This document shows positions 53,924 through 62,382 of a stretch of DNA of 64,000 bases, in pieces. The DNA is from Streptomyces panaciradicis (GTDB lineage Bacteria > Actinomycetota > Actinomycetes > Streptomycetales > Streptomycetaceae). A program made the translations under genes and the position numbers. How positions within the stretch are numbered: position 1 is the stretch's first letter; each line of letters opens with the position of its first letter. The notes under the pieces are model-generated. The model searched no databases, was not told the origin of the DNA, and saw only the letters and a list, made by a program, of their open reading frames with translations. The stretch lies in NCBI RefSeq assembly GCF_023516615.1, contig NZ_JAMGBF010000019.1, positions 1-64,000 on the forward strand, given 5' to 3'.

Positions 53924-54889
53924 ATGAAGAGCCCCCTGTTGTCCCTGCCCGGCGCCGTCCCCGCCGAGGGTGCGGACGAAGGCGTAGCCGCCCACTACGG
54001 CGACCTGTTCCGTGAGCAGCGCGCCCTCGCCGACGGCACCGGTTTCGTCGACCTCTCGCACCGCGGTGTCATCACCGTCTCCGGCGAGGACCGGCTGAGC
54101 TGGCTGCACCTGCTGCTCACCCAGCACGTCAGCGAGCTGCCCGCCGGCCAGGCCACCGAGGCGCTGATCCTCTCCGCCCACGGCCACATCGAGCACGCGC
54201 TGTACCTGGTGGACGACGGCGAGACCGTCTGGGCGCACGTCGAGCCGGGGACCCAGGAGTCGCTGATCGCGTACCTGGAGTCGATGAAGTTCTTCTACAA
54301 GGTCGACGTCGCCGACCGGACGGCCGAGTTCGCGGTCGTGTACCTGCCGGCCGGTTCGATCGCGGAGGTCCCGGAGGGCGTCGTCGTACGCGAGACGCCG
54401 TACGGCCGCGATCTGTTCCTGCCCCGCGCGGACCTGGAGTCGTTCGCGCGGAAGGCGGGCCCCGCCGTCGGCATCCTTGCCTACGAGGCCCTCCGCGTCG
54501 AACAGCACCGGCCCCGCCTCGGCTTCGAGACCGACCACCGCACCATCCCGCACGAGCTGGGCTGGATCGATACGGCGGTGCACTTGCAGAAGGGCTGCTA
54601 CCGCGGCCAGGAGACGGTCGCCCGGGTGCAGAACCTGGGCAAGCCGCCCCGTCGTCTGGTCTTCCTGCACCTGGACGGCAGCGAGGTCCACCTGCCCGGC
54701 GCCGGTACCGAGATCCGCCTCGCCGACGAGGACCCCGACGGCCGCAAGATCGGCTTCATCACGACGTCCGTACGCCACCACGAGCTCGGCCCGGTGGCCC
54801 TCGCCCTGGTCAAGCGGAACGTGCCGGTGGACGCCCCGCTGATGGCGGGGGAGACGGCGGCGGCGCAGGAGGTCGTCGTCGAGCCCTGA
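53924..54889 (+). CDS. ygfZ: YgfZ/GcvT folate-binding protein (Fe-S cluster repair type)
   Basis: 321 aa. The YgfZ signature KGCYRGQE lies near residue 222-230. Tetrahydrofolate-binding aminomethyltransferase-like fold lacking glycine-cleavage partners. Helps maintain iron-sulfur enzymes. Starts 9 bp after nur, so probably co-transcribed. Confidence 0.9.
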   Translation: MKSPLLSLPGAVPAEGADEGVAAHYGDLFREQRALADGTGFVDLSHRGVITVSGEDRLSWLHLLLTQHVSELPAGQATEALILSAHGHIEHALYLVDDGETVWAHVEPGTQESLIAYLESMKFFYKVDVADRTAEFAVVYLPAGSIAEVPEGVVVRETPYGRDLFLPRADLESFARKAGPAVGILAYEALRVEQHRPRLGFETDHRTIPHELGWIDTAVHLQKGCYRGQETVARVQNLGKPPRRLVFLHLDGSEVHLPGAGTEIRLADEDPDGRKIGFITTSVRHHELGPVALALVKRNVPVDAPLMAGETAAAQEVVVEP

Positions 54890-54896
54890 GGTCCAC

Positions 54897-54916
54897 GGAT
54901 GTCCGGCCGGACATCC
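54897..54916. terminator. bidirectional terminator between convergent ygfZ and dtd
   Basis: A 20 bp perfect palindrome (54897-54916) built on GGATGTCC/GGACATCC around a GGCC centre, between two convergent genes. Confidence 0.7.
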
Positions 54917-54939
54917 TGCGATGTCCGGCCCGACGTCCT

Positions 54940-55365
54940 TCAGATCTCCAGCAGGACGGTGAACGGGCCGTCGTTCGTCAGCGACACCCGCATCTGCGCG
55001 CCGAACCGGCCCGTCGCCACCGTCGCTCCGAGCGCCCGCAGCTGGGCCACGACCTCGTCGACGAGGGGTTCGGCGACATCGCCGGGGGCGGCGGCGTTCC
55101 AGGTGGGGCGGCGCCCCTTGCGGGCGTCGCCGTAGAGCGTGAACTGGCTGATCACGAGCAGCGGGGCGTCGAGGTCGCTGCACGACCTCTCGTCCTGCAG
55201 CATCCGGATCGACCACAGCTTGCGGGCGAGCTGGGCGGCCTTCTCCTTGGTGTCCTCGTGCGTGACCCCGACCAGGACGCACAGCCCCTCGCCGCTGATC
55301 TGCCCGACCGTCTCGCCCTCGACGACCACGCTCGCGCCGTCCACCCTCTGCACCACTGCACGCAT
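54940..55365 (-). CDS. dtd: D-aminoacyl-tRNA deacylase
   Basis: 141 aa, normal DTD length. SQFTLYGD and the cross-subunit [10 protein letters not shown] motif are present, although the usual Gly-cisPro reads GPF here. Removes D-amino acids (and glycine from tRNA-Ala) from mischarged tRNA. ATG at 55365; any longer reading frame is antisense to rsiG. Confidence 0.93.
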   Translation of the reverse strand: MRAVVQRVDGASVVVEGETVGQISGEGLCVLVGVTHEDTKEKAAQLARKLWSIRMLQDERSCSDLDAPLLVISQFTLYGDARKGRRPTWNAAAPGDVAEPLVDEVVAQLRALGATVATGRFGAQMRVSLTNDGPFTVLLEI

Positions 55366-55524
55366 GCGACCATCATGCCGGGCCGGCCACGATCCCCCGT
55401 GCGCGGGTCGATTATTGATCCTTAACCCCCCATCTGGGGCCGATCGGGGGCACTCGGTCACATAGCGGCCACTTGGGGTGGCACGATGCTGTCCACACGC
55501 CGGTCGAGGGGACGGTAGAGGCAC

Positions 55525-56133
55525 ATGAGCACACCGAGTACCGGGCGGCCTGAAGGGGCTGTCTCGTTGGTTCGAACGGGAGAGCGGATGGTCTTGCGGC
55601 CGCCCGTGCAGCGCACCGACAGCCCGGGTCCGCGGCTGCCCGCCGGTCCGCCCGAGCACGACCTGACCTTGCTGAGCCTCCCAGAGCTGCGCACCCTGCG
55701 CCGGGACGCCCAGCGTGACGAGGCCGACCTCAGCTATGTCCGCCGGCTGCTGCAGGGCCGTATCGACATCCTGCGCGCGGAACTGGCACGGCGGTCTCCG
55801 GCGGGGGCGGCGTCCGTGGTCGAACGGCTCTCGGAGATCCTCACGGACGCCCCGGCCCGCCACCGCTCCTCGGCCCGCCACGTCACGCTGGGCACCCCGT
55901 ACAGCGAGGAGTACCGGCAACTGGCCGCCGACATGCTGGCCGAGGTCGAGCTCTCCGACCTGGCCGCCCGCACGGACCTGGAGCTGAACACCGCCATGGG
56001 CCGCCTCGTGCGCTACGAGCAGCAGGTCTCCCGGCGCCGGCAGCGGCTGCAGCGGACGACGGACGACTGCAGCGCCGAGATCACGCGGCGGTACCGGGAG
56101 GGCGAGGCCCAGGTGGACGACCTGCTGGTGTGA
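55525..56133 (+). CDS. rsiG: anti-sigma factor RsiG (c-di-GMP-dependent, targets WhiG)
   Basis: 202 aa. Two exact copies of the c-di-GMP signature E(X)3S(X)2R(X)3Q(X)3D: E66-S70-R73-Q77-D81 and E165-S169-R172-Q176-D180, on two long helices that form an antiparallel coiled coil. In S. venezuelae RsiG binds c-di-GMP dimers through these motifs and holds the sporulation sigma factor WhiG inactive. ATG with a short GAGG spacing. The first ~40 residues are disordered. Confidence 0.93.
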   Translation: MSTPSTGRPEGAVSLVRTGERMVLRPPVQRTDSPGPRLPAGPPEHDLTLLSLPELRTLRRDAQRDEADLSYVRRLLQGRIDILRAELARRSPAGAASVVERLSEILTDAPARHRSSARHVTLGTPYSEEYRQLAADMLAEVELSDLAARTDLELNTAMGRLVRYEQQVSRRRQRLQRTTDDCSAEITRRYREGEAQVDDLLV

Positions 56134-56149
56134 GGCGGGGGAGCGGGGC

Positions 56150-56214
56150 GCGGGCGCCGCGAGGGACGGGGTGCGGGCGCCGCGAGGGACGGGGTGCGGG
56201 CGCCGCGAGGACGG
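56150..56214 (+). repeat. three tandem 23 bp repeats after rsiG
   Basis: GCGGGCGCCGCGAGGGACG units begin at 56150, 56173 and 56196. The third ends in GAGGACGGGAAAAAG. Each unit contains the palindrome GGGCGCC-like core and may act as a terminator. Confidence 0.7.
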
Positions 56215-56259
56215 GAAAAAGCCCGCGACACCTCGGCGGCGTAGACCTACCGTGAGCCC

Positions 56260-57516
56260 ATGAGCCTCTCCGCCGACATCGACGTCCGCCCGATCACCGA
56301 GGCCGAGTTCCCCGACTGGCTGCGCGCAGTGAACACCGGCTTCCTGCGCGAACCCACCCCCACGGAAGCCGAACTGGACGCCCGCCGCATCCAGTTCGAG
56401 CCCGGCCGCTATCTGGGCGCCTTCGACGGGGGCAGGTGCGTCGCGACGTACCTCTCCTTCGCGCAGGAGGTCACCGCGGTCGGCGGCGCACCGGTCCGGG
56501 CCGACGCGGTGTCCGGCGTCACCGTCACCGCCACCCACCGCCGGCGCGGCCTGCTCACCCGCATGATGAGCCGGGACCTCGCCGAGGCGAAGGAGCGCGG
56601 CGACGTCGTGGCCACACTGATCGCCGCCGAGTACCCGATCTACGGCCGCTACGGCTTCGGCCCGGCGACCAGCGCCGCCGAGTGGACCGTCGAGACCCTG
56701 CGCACCGGCCTCGACCCGCGCTGGTCCGGCCCCACGGACGGCGCCCGGGTCGACCTCGTGGACGCCGAGGAGGTCCGCAAGTTCGGCCCCGAGCTCCACG
56801 ACCGCTTCCGCCGGGCCACTCCGGGCGCCGTCAGCCGCAGGGACTGGTGGTGGCAGGTCAACACCGGCGCGCTGCGCTTCCACCCGAAGTGGACCGAGCC
56901 GTTCTTCGCCGCGTACCGGGCGGCCGACGGCACGCTCGAGGGCCTGGCCGCCTACGAGGTGGAGGACTGCTGGGGAGAGGGCAAGCAGCAGCCGCAGGAC
57001 ACGGCGTCCGTGCGGGGCCTGATCGCGACGACCCCGGCCGCCGAGCGGGCCCTGTGGCTCCACCTCGCCTCGATCGACTGGGTCACGCGCGTCAAGACCG
57101 GCCCCCGCGCCCCCGACGACCTGCTCCCCCATCTCCTGCCTGACCCGAGGGCGGCCCGGATCACCTCGCAGGCGGACTGGCTGTGGGTGCGGATCCTGGA
57201 TGTCGTACGGGCCCTGGAGGCGCGCACGTACGAGGGTTCGGGCTCGCTGGTGCTGGAGGTGAGTGACCCGGCCGGTTACACGGGCGGCCGCTTCCGCCTG
57301 GAGGCGTCACCACAGGGCGCGACCTGCGCACCGACGCGGGACACGGCGGAACTGTCTCTGGATGTGGCCGAGTTGGCGCGACTGTGGCTCGGTGACGAGT
57401 CGGCGGTGCGGCTGGCGGCACTGGGCCTGGTGCGGGAAGAACGAGCGGGCGCCGCCCTGGTGGCCGACGCCCTGCTGCGTACGTCCAGGCGGCCTTGGTG
57501 CCCGGACATGTTCTGA
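56260..57516 (+). CDS. Eis-like GNAT acetyltransferase
   Basis: 418 aa. N-terminal GNAT ([20 protein letters not shown]; catalytic Tyr region YGRYGFGPA), a second GNAT-like lobe, and a sterol-carrier-like C-terminal domain ending in WCPDMF, where the C-terminal carboxylate is catalytic in Eis. Acetylates amines, including aminoglycosides in mycobacteria. ATG start with no strong ribosome-binding site. Confidence 0.9.
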   Translation: MSLSADIDVRPITEAEFPDWLRAVNTGFLREPTPTEAELDARRIQFEPGRYLGAFDGGRCVATYLSFAQEVTAVGGAPVRADAVSGVTVTATHRRRGLLTRMMSRDLAEAKERGDVVATLIAAEYPIYGRYGFGPATSAAEWTVETLRTGLDPRWSGPTDGARVDLVDAEEVRKFGPELHDRFRRATPGAVSRRDWWWQVNTGALRFHPKWTEPFFAAYRAADGTLEGLAAYEVEDCWGEGKQQPQDTASVRGLIATTPAAERALWLHLASIDWVTRVKTGPRAPDDLLPHLLPDPRAARITSQADWLWVRILDVVRALEARTYEGSGSLVLEVSDPAGYTGGRFRLEASPQGATCAPTRDTAELSLDVAELARLWLGDESAVRLAALGLVREERAGAALVADALLRTSRRPWCPDMF

Positions 57517-57554
57517 CGTCCCTTCCGCTCGACGGCGTGTTGCCTGTTCATCCG

Positions 57555-57725
57555 TAGCTGTGCATTTCAGTGGTTGTGCTCTTCAGCGGTTGTGCTCTTC
57601 AGTTGTCGGGCTCTTCAGTTGTGACGGTGCGGGTGGAGCTGTTCGGTTGTGGCTGTGCCTGAGGCTGTTGAGTTGTGGCTGTGCGGGTGAGGCTCTTCGG
57701 TTGTCGGTGTTCAGTTGTGGCTGTG
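57555..57725. repeat. degenerate short repeats (CTCTTCAGTTGTGGCTGTGC-like)
   Basis: GGTTGTGCTCTTCAG, TTGTGGCTGTGC and GGCTCTTCGGTTGTC-like units alternate for about 170 bp. No coding sequence is supported between 57517 and 57966. Confidence 0.6.
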
Positions 57726-57862
57726 CGTCGGACTGACCGGGCTCCCGGCTCCCCTCCGGAAGGGAGCCCGGCCAGTCGAACCGGGATCAGGCCTCGAGTC
57801 CGGTGGACTTGCAGCTCCGGTGGACTCTGCAGCCAACCCTTCGAAAGCTTGACCATGTCGTC

Positions 57863-57881
57863 GAAGTTGGCGACCAACTTC
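57863..57881 (+). promoter_or_regulatory. operator palindrome upstream of devE
   Basis: GAAGTTGG-CGA-CCAACTTC, a perfect 8 bp inverted repeat, 86 bp upstream of devE. The CCAACT half-site also occurs in the devA promoter. Confidence 0.65.
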
Positions 57882-57954
57882 ACTTCACTTATCTCCGCTT
57901 GGAAGCGTCTCATAACCACCTTCCCCGGAACTGCCGGAAGATGGCGGGAAGTTG

Positions 57955-57969
57955 TAGTGTTTGGTTGTG
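57955..57969 (+). promoter_or_regulatory. leaderless promoter of devE
   Basis: TAGTGT (57955-57960) then six bases, then the GTG start codon. The same layout (TACCGT, six bases, GTG) precedes devA, and the surrounding bases GTTGTA..GTTTGGT are shared. Transcription probably starts at the start codon. Confidence 0.6.
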
Positions 57970-58884
57970 GACCCGAAACACGCCTCCGCCAATGGAGGGA
58001 CGCGGTCACAGCGGTCACAGGCGTCACAGGCGTCACACCAAGAGGTGGCCGACGAGCTGCGCGCCCGGATCAGGTCGGGCCGGCTCAGCGCGGGTCAACG
58101 CATGCCCACCCAGGCGAAACTGGCCGACGAGTTCGGCGTCGAGCGCGGCGTCGTACGCCAGGCGCTGCGAATCCTGCAGTCCGAACACCTGCTGACCAAC
58201 GTATCGAAGGGCGCTCCCGCGACGGTGGCTCCCGATCCGGGGCTGGTCAGCGCCCTGACCGGCCCCGGAGCCCCACCGCTGCCCACGATGGTGGCCCTGG
58301 CTCCCCGGATGGCGAACGCCTTCGCGGCCCCGCACGTCGAGATCGACGCCCTCTGCCTGACCTCGGTGTCCCTCACCCTCGCCATCGGCGAACCACTGCG
58401 CCAGATCCACGCGGGGCGATGGAAACCGGCCAAGTTGGACGTCCGTGTGCTGCTGCCCAGCCGCGACATCGAACTGGCTTTCCCCACACCGGTGGACCCC
58501 GCCGTCGACGGCCGGCTGCAGCGCCGCTGGCTGGCCCAGCGCAACGCCCAGGGCCAGGTCCTCAAGCACAACCTGCTGGCCCTGCGGTCCACGCACGGCA
58601 TCGACGTCCGCGTCACCTTCCGGGCCCTGCCCTTCACCCCGCCGGTGAAGCTGTACCTGCTGAACGGCGAGGAGGCCCTCTTCGCGTACTACACGCTGAC
58701 GCGGCGCGAGGAGGAGATCGACCACGAGCATCTGGAGATGTACGACGCCGAGGGCACCCAGTCGATGCTGTTCGCCTTCAAGCAGGGCGCCGGCTTACGC
58801 GACACCACGTTCGTCGAGCAGTCGCACCTGTGGTTCAACGCACTGTGGGAGACGATCAGTTCGGAGCTTGTGCTCACGAGCTGA
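57967..58884 (+). CDS. devE: GntR-family regulator, DevA-like paralogue (DevE)
   Basis: 305 aa. N-terminal winged helix (VADELRARIRSGRLSAGQRMPTQAKLADEFGVERGVVRQALRIL) and a DevA-type C-terminal domain (TPPVKLYLLNGEEALFAYYTLTRREEE). Contains an in-frame TTA leucine codon at 58795-58797, so full translation should depend on the bldA tRNA, as for many developmental genes. In S. coelicolor devE is a developmental regulator paralogous to devA (Hoskisson group, as I recall). Leaderless promoter; palindromic operator upstream. Confidence 0.88.
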   Translation: MDPKHASANGGTRSQRSQASQASHQEVADELRARIRSGRLSAGQRMPTQAKLADEFGVERGVVRQALRILQSEHLLTNVSKGAPATVAPDPGLVSALTGPGAPPLPTMVALAPRMANAFAAPHVEIDALCLTSVSLTLAIGEPLRQIHAGRWKPAKLDVRVLLPSRDIELAFPTPVDPAVDGRLQRRWLAQRNAQGQVLKHNLLALRSTHGIDVRVTFRALPFTPPVKLYLLNGEEALFAYYTLTRREEEIDHEHLEMYDAEGTQSMLFAFKQGAGLRDTTFVEQSHLWFNALWETISSELVLTS

Positions 58885-58920
58885 GGTCTCCCACAGCGTC
58901 CGAACGGGCGGTTCCTCGGT

Positions 58921-59109
58921 TCATAGGGCGGGCCCCGTGACCAGCAGGGCGAGCACGACGGCCCCCATCGAGCTGACGGCCGGGTTCTTGGCCTTGAGGC
59001 CCACGGTGAGCAGGAGCAGGCCGATGATTCCGGAGACGCCGTACTTCGACTGGATGGTCTGCTCGATACCGACGACGAAGATGGCGGAGAGGAGGGCGAG
59101 GGCAGGCAC
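58921..59109 (-). CDS. 62-residue hydrophobic membrane protein
   Basis: 62 aa with two membrane helices (ALALLSAIFVVGIEQTI and VSGIIGLLLLTVGL, then AVVLALLVTG). GTG start with AAGGAGG 6 nt upstream. It lies between devE and devA on the opposite strand, so the two regulators flank it; the S. coelicolor locus has the same layout as I recall. Function unknown. Confidence 0.75.
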   Translation of the reverse strand: MPALALLSAIFVVGIEQTIQSKYGVSGIIGLLLLTVGLKAKNPAVSSMGAVVLALLVTGPAL

Positions 59110-59169
59110 GGTGTTCCTCCTTCAGGTGGGGAGTCGGCGGGATCGAGAAGTCGAGGAAGCAAAACTTCC

Positions 59170-59205
59170 GCCAACTAGACCAAGTTGGCAACCAACTCCA
59201 ACTAG
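59170..59205 (+). promoter_or_regulatory. devA operator region, CCAACT-type palindrome
   Basis: AGTTGG-CAA-CCAACT (59183-59197) is a 6 bp inverted repeat matching the devE operator; CCAACT half-sites repeat at 59171 and 59198. The -10 TACCGT at 59273-59278 is six bases before the devA GTG. DevA is reported to be autoregulated. Confidence 0.65.
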
Positions 59206-59284
59206 GTTGTCCCCACTTGGTACCTACTCATAAACAACTCGCGGACAACTCCCGATAGATGGATGTGAGTTGTACCGTTTGGTC

Positions 59285-60157
59285 GTGACCCAGGAGAACG
59301 TGGCAGTGAACGGCAGCAGAAGGCTCTCCCCCCAGGAGATCGCCGACGTCCTGCGGGAGCGGATCAACGACGGCGACCTCAAGGCGGGCGACCGCCTGCC
59401 CACCCAGGCCGAACTGGCCGAGGAGTTCGGGGTGGAACGCGGCGCCGTCCGCCAGGCCCTGCGCGCACTCCAGGAGGACGGCCTCCTCACCAACGTCAGC
59501 AAGGGCAGCCCGCCGCGCATCGCCACGCCGACCCCGGCCGTCGGCGAACCACAGCCGACGATGGTGGGGTTGGCGCCACGGCTGACGGAGGCGTTCTCGG
59601 CACGGCACGTGCGCGTGGACGTCGTCTGCCACACCTCCGAGACCCTGATGCTGGCCCTCGGCGAACCGCTGCGCCGCATCCACGCGGGTGAACTCTGCCC
59701 GGCCTCGATCGCCTTCCGCGTCCTGATGCCCAGCCGCGAGATCAACCTCGCCTTCCCGGTGCCGGTCGAGCGGGACTCCGACATCGACACGGTCCACCAC
59801 CGATGGCTGACGATGCGCAACGCCCAGGCCCAGGTGCTGCGGCACAACCTGTCCGCCATACGCTCCACGCACGGCATCGACGTACAGATATCCTTCCGCG
59901 CCCTGACCTTCACCCCGCCCGTGAAGCTGTACCTGCTCAACGGCGAGGAAGCGCTGATCGGTTACTACATCCCCACCAAGCGCGAGGAGGAGTACCAGAG
60001 CCAGACCCTGGAGATGTACGACGCCCTCGGCTCGGCCTCCGTCCTCTTCTCCTTCGTCAAGCGAGCAGGCCAGCGCGATGCCGCGTTCGTCGAGGAATCC
60101 CAGAACTGGTTCGACGCCCTCTGGGAAACCATCACGACGGACCTGACACTCTCCTAG
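59285..60157 (+). CDS. devA: GntR-family developmental regulator DevA
   Basis: 290 aa. Winged helix (IADVLRERINDGDLKAGDRLPTQAELAEEFGVERGAVRQALRAL) and the DevA-type C-domain (TPPVKLYLLNGEEALIGYY). Required for aerial development in S. coelicolor as I recall. Leaderless promoter. The stop codon shares its last G with the devB GTG start (TAGTG). Confidence 0.9.
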   Translation: MTQENVAVNGSRRLSPQEIADVLRERINDGDLKAGDRLPTQAELAEEFGVERGAVRQALRALQEDGLLTNVSKGSPPRIATPTPAVGEPQPTMVGLAPRLTEAFSARHVRVDVVCHTSETLMLALGEPLRRIHAGELCPASIAFRVLMPSREINLAFPVPVERDSDIDTVHHRWLTMRNAQAQVLRHNLSAIRSTHGIDVQISFRALTFTPPVKLYLLNGEEALIGYYIPTKREEEYQSQTLEMYDALGSASVLFSFVKRAGQRDAAFVEESQNWFDALWETITTDLTLS

Positions 60158-60906
60158 TGACTTCTGATACGACGCAGACTGAAGCGGTGGCAGCAGAGAC
60201 CGAGAACGACACGGAGAAGATTCGAGACCTGATCGCACGCACACGCGTCGTGCTGTGGGACTTCGACGGCCCGATCTGCCGGCTGTTCGCCGGCCATTCG
60301 GCGGAACGGGTGGCGAACGAACTCGCCGGATGGCTGGAGAGCCGAGGCCTGAACGGCCTGCTGACCGAGTCCGAACGGGAGTCCCTGGACCCACACGTGG
60401 TCCTGCGCGCGGTGGACCGCAGGCATCCGCGCAGCGACCTGGTGGTGGAACTGGAGGAACGCCTCACCCAGGAGGAACTGAGGGCGACGGCCACCGCATG
60501 GCCCACGGCCTACGCCGACGCCCTGATACGCACCTGGTCCGCCGTCGGCTCACGGCTGGCGATCACCACCAACAACTCCCCCCGCGCCGTCCGCAGTTAC
60601 CTGGCAAGCCGCGACCTGACCTCCTGCTTCGCCCCGCACATCTACGGCCGTACGCAGAACCTCCACCACCTCAAGCCCGACCCGCACTGCCTCAACCGTG
60701 CCCTCAGCGCCACGGGGGCCTCTCCGTCGGCCGCGCTGATGATCGGCGACACCCCCTCGGACCTCGAAGCCGCGCAAAGGGCCCGCGTCCCGTTCCTCGG
60801 CTACGCGCGTAACGAACAGAAGGCCAAGCTCTTGAGGCAAGCCGGAGCCGAGGTTGTCGTCGCTTCTCTGAAGCCGCTGCTCGGGGCGTTGGGTTGGCGG
60901 GACTAG
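60157..60906 (+). CDS. devB: HAD-superfamily hydrolase DevB
   Basis: 249 aa. HAD motif I LWDFDGPIC, motif II TTNN (Thr/Ser region), motif III Lys in KPD, motif IV GDTPSD. Phosphoglycolate-phosphatase-like fold. Start codon overlaps the devA stop by one base, so it is translated by coupling. Genetically linked to devA function in S. coelicolor. Substrate unknown. Confidence 0.9.
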   Translation: MTSDTTQTEAVAAETENDTEKIRDLIARTRVVLWDFDGPICRLFAGHSAERVANELAGWLESRGLNGLLTESERESLDPHVVLRAVDRRHPRSDLVVELEERLTQEELRATATAWPTAYADALIRTWSAVGSRLAITTNNSPRAVRSYLASRDLTSCFAPHIYGRTQNLHHLKPDPHCLNRALSATGASPSAALMIGDTPSDLEAAQRARVPFLGYARNEQKAKLLRQAGAEVVVASLKPLLGALGWRD

Positions 60907-61086
60907 CGCCGCCGACCGCACGGCTCTGCGCTCCCGGCCGGCCTGCCCGCCGACGCCGCCGAGCCGTCAGGTATCCGGCAAGTCCGACGGCCCAACCGAC
61001 TACTTGGAACAGTACGTCGAGGTCCACAGTGGTGCCCGGAACATGGAGGCCCACGGCTTCCACCTCTCCTGCCACATGTGGCGGAT

Positions 61087-61101
61087 CCGACAACTTGTCG
61101 G
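61087..61101 (+). promoter_or_regulatory. palindrome upstream of the third GntR gene
   Basis: CCGACAA-C-TTGTCGG, a 7 bp inverted repeat 139 bp upstream of the gene at 61240. GGTTGTCGG at 61122 repeats one arm. The remainder of the 60907-61239 gap holds no gene. Confidence 0.5.
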
Positions 61102-61239
61102 TGGCCTTGCCTGGTTGTCGGTTCCAGTCGGGCATGCCCTGTCAACTAGATCCAGAAATAGGCAGGTTGAGGTGACTGTCGGTCCACTTGTCTTCCGTGA
61201 GGTGGTTTGCTTGTCGGCCGGAAGCGGAACGAAGGCGGT

Positions 61240-62112
61240 GTGACTGCCAAACGGAGCGGAGACGGACGGGCCTTCCAACGGGTGTCCGCCCAGATGCGGG
61301 AGCGGATCGCCGACGGCACCTATCCACTGGGCGCCCAACTCCCCTCCCAGGTGCAGCTCGCACGTGAGTTCCACGTCTCCCGCGACACCATCCATCGCGT
61401 GGTGCAGGAGCTGGGCAACGAAGGGCTGATCGACAACCGCCAGGGAAAGCGGGCCCGCGTCAAGAAGAACCAGCTCATCCACTCTCCGGCGCCCCGCGCC
61501 ACCCGGTCGCGCCAGCAGATGACGCTCGGTCCCTTCATCAGCGAGGCCTTCGAGCGGCCCGAAGTCACCCTCGACGTCTACACGCTGACCTCCGAGTCAC
61601 TCGAGACGCACATCAAGATGCAGGCGGAGCGGATCGTGGCGGGCGCCATCGCGCCCCAGCGGATCGCGCTGCGCATGCTCCTTCCCGCCGACTACCTGAA
61701 TCTGCCCTACCCTCAGGTCAAGGGCGACCCGGACAACCCTCTGCTGCGGGAGCGGCTGAAGCGCATAGCGGCCCAGCACGAGGCGTCGCTGTGCCGGCTG
61801 CTGGGGAGTCTGAAGGCGGAGAAGCGGGTTTCGTCGGTGGAGTTGGAGATCCGGCGCACGCCTCTGACGCCGATGTTCAAGTTCTACCTGATCAACGGAA
61901 CCGAAGTGCTGCACGGCCTGTACGACTTCATCGAGCGCCCGATCGTCCTGGAGGACGGTGGCGTGATCGAGGCACTGGACGTCCTGGGCTACGGCGCCGC
62001 TCTCACGCACCATCTGAGGGACTCCGACCCCACTTCACCGGGCTCGATCTTCGTGCACGACATGCAGAAGTGGTTCGACTCGGTATGGGGTCTCCTCGCT
62101 GCACAGGGGTAG
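61240..62112 (+). CDS. GntR-family regulator, third DevA-like paralogue
   Basis: 290 aa, the same length as DevA. Winged helix (SAQMRERIADGTYPLGAQLPSQVQLAREFHVSRDTIHRVVQEL) and a DevA-type C-domain with TPMFKFYLINGTEVLHGLYDF matching the TPPVKLYLLNGEEAL block. GTG at 61240; GAAGG is 4 nt upstream. Not part of the known devA/devE pair; its target and role are unknown. Possibly controls the kinase gene downstream. Confidence 0.85.
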   Translation: MTAKRSGDGRAFQRVSAQMRERIADGTYPLGAQLPSQVQLAREFHVSRDTIHRVVQELGNEGLIDNRQGKRARVKKNQLIHSPAPRATRSRQQMTLGPFISEAFERPEVTLDVYTLTSESLETHIKMQAERIVAGAIAPQRIALRMLLPADYLNLPYPQVKGDPDNPLLRERLKRIAAQHEASLCRLLGSLKAEKRVSSVELEIRRTPLTPMFKFYLINGTEVLHGLYDFIERPIVLEDGGVIEALDVLGYGAALTHHLRDSDPTSPGSIFVHDMQKWFDSVWGLLAAQG

Positions 62113-62263
62113 TCGTCACGCGGAGCGAGGTGCGGACCGCCGACGGCAGACACACCTCTGACACGTTTCTGCGCTAGCATGCGCGCCATCTCCGGTGAAC
62201 GACATCTCCGGTTCATGCGTACGGGATGGCAAAAACTACGCCAATCTCTGGCGACCAGATGCA

Positions 62264-62278
62264 GATTTGTGGCAAATC
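62264..62278 (+). promoter_or_regulatory. AT-rich palindrome upstream of the double kinase
   Basis: GATTTG-TGG-CAAATC, a perfect 6 bp inverted repeat, with TTGTGGC repeated downstream at 62285. CATCTCCGGT also occurs twice near 62190. The 62113-62382 gap is low in GC and has no gene. Confidence 0.4.
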
Positions 62279-62382
62279 ACCCATTGTGGCCACTCGAGTG
62301 TGTCGCTGGTCGTCTCCTGTAAGACGCTGCGGTCAGCGCTCTTGCCTTTTTGCTGTCTGTCGAACCGGTATCCGGAGGATCA

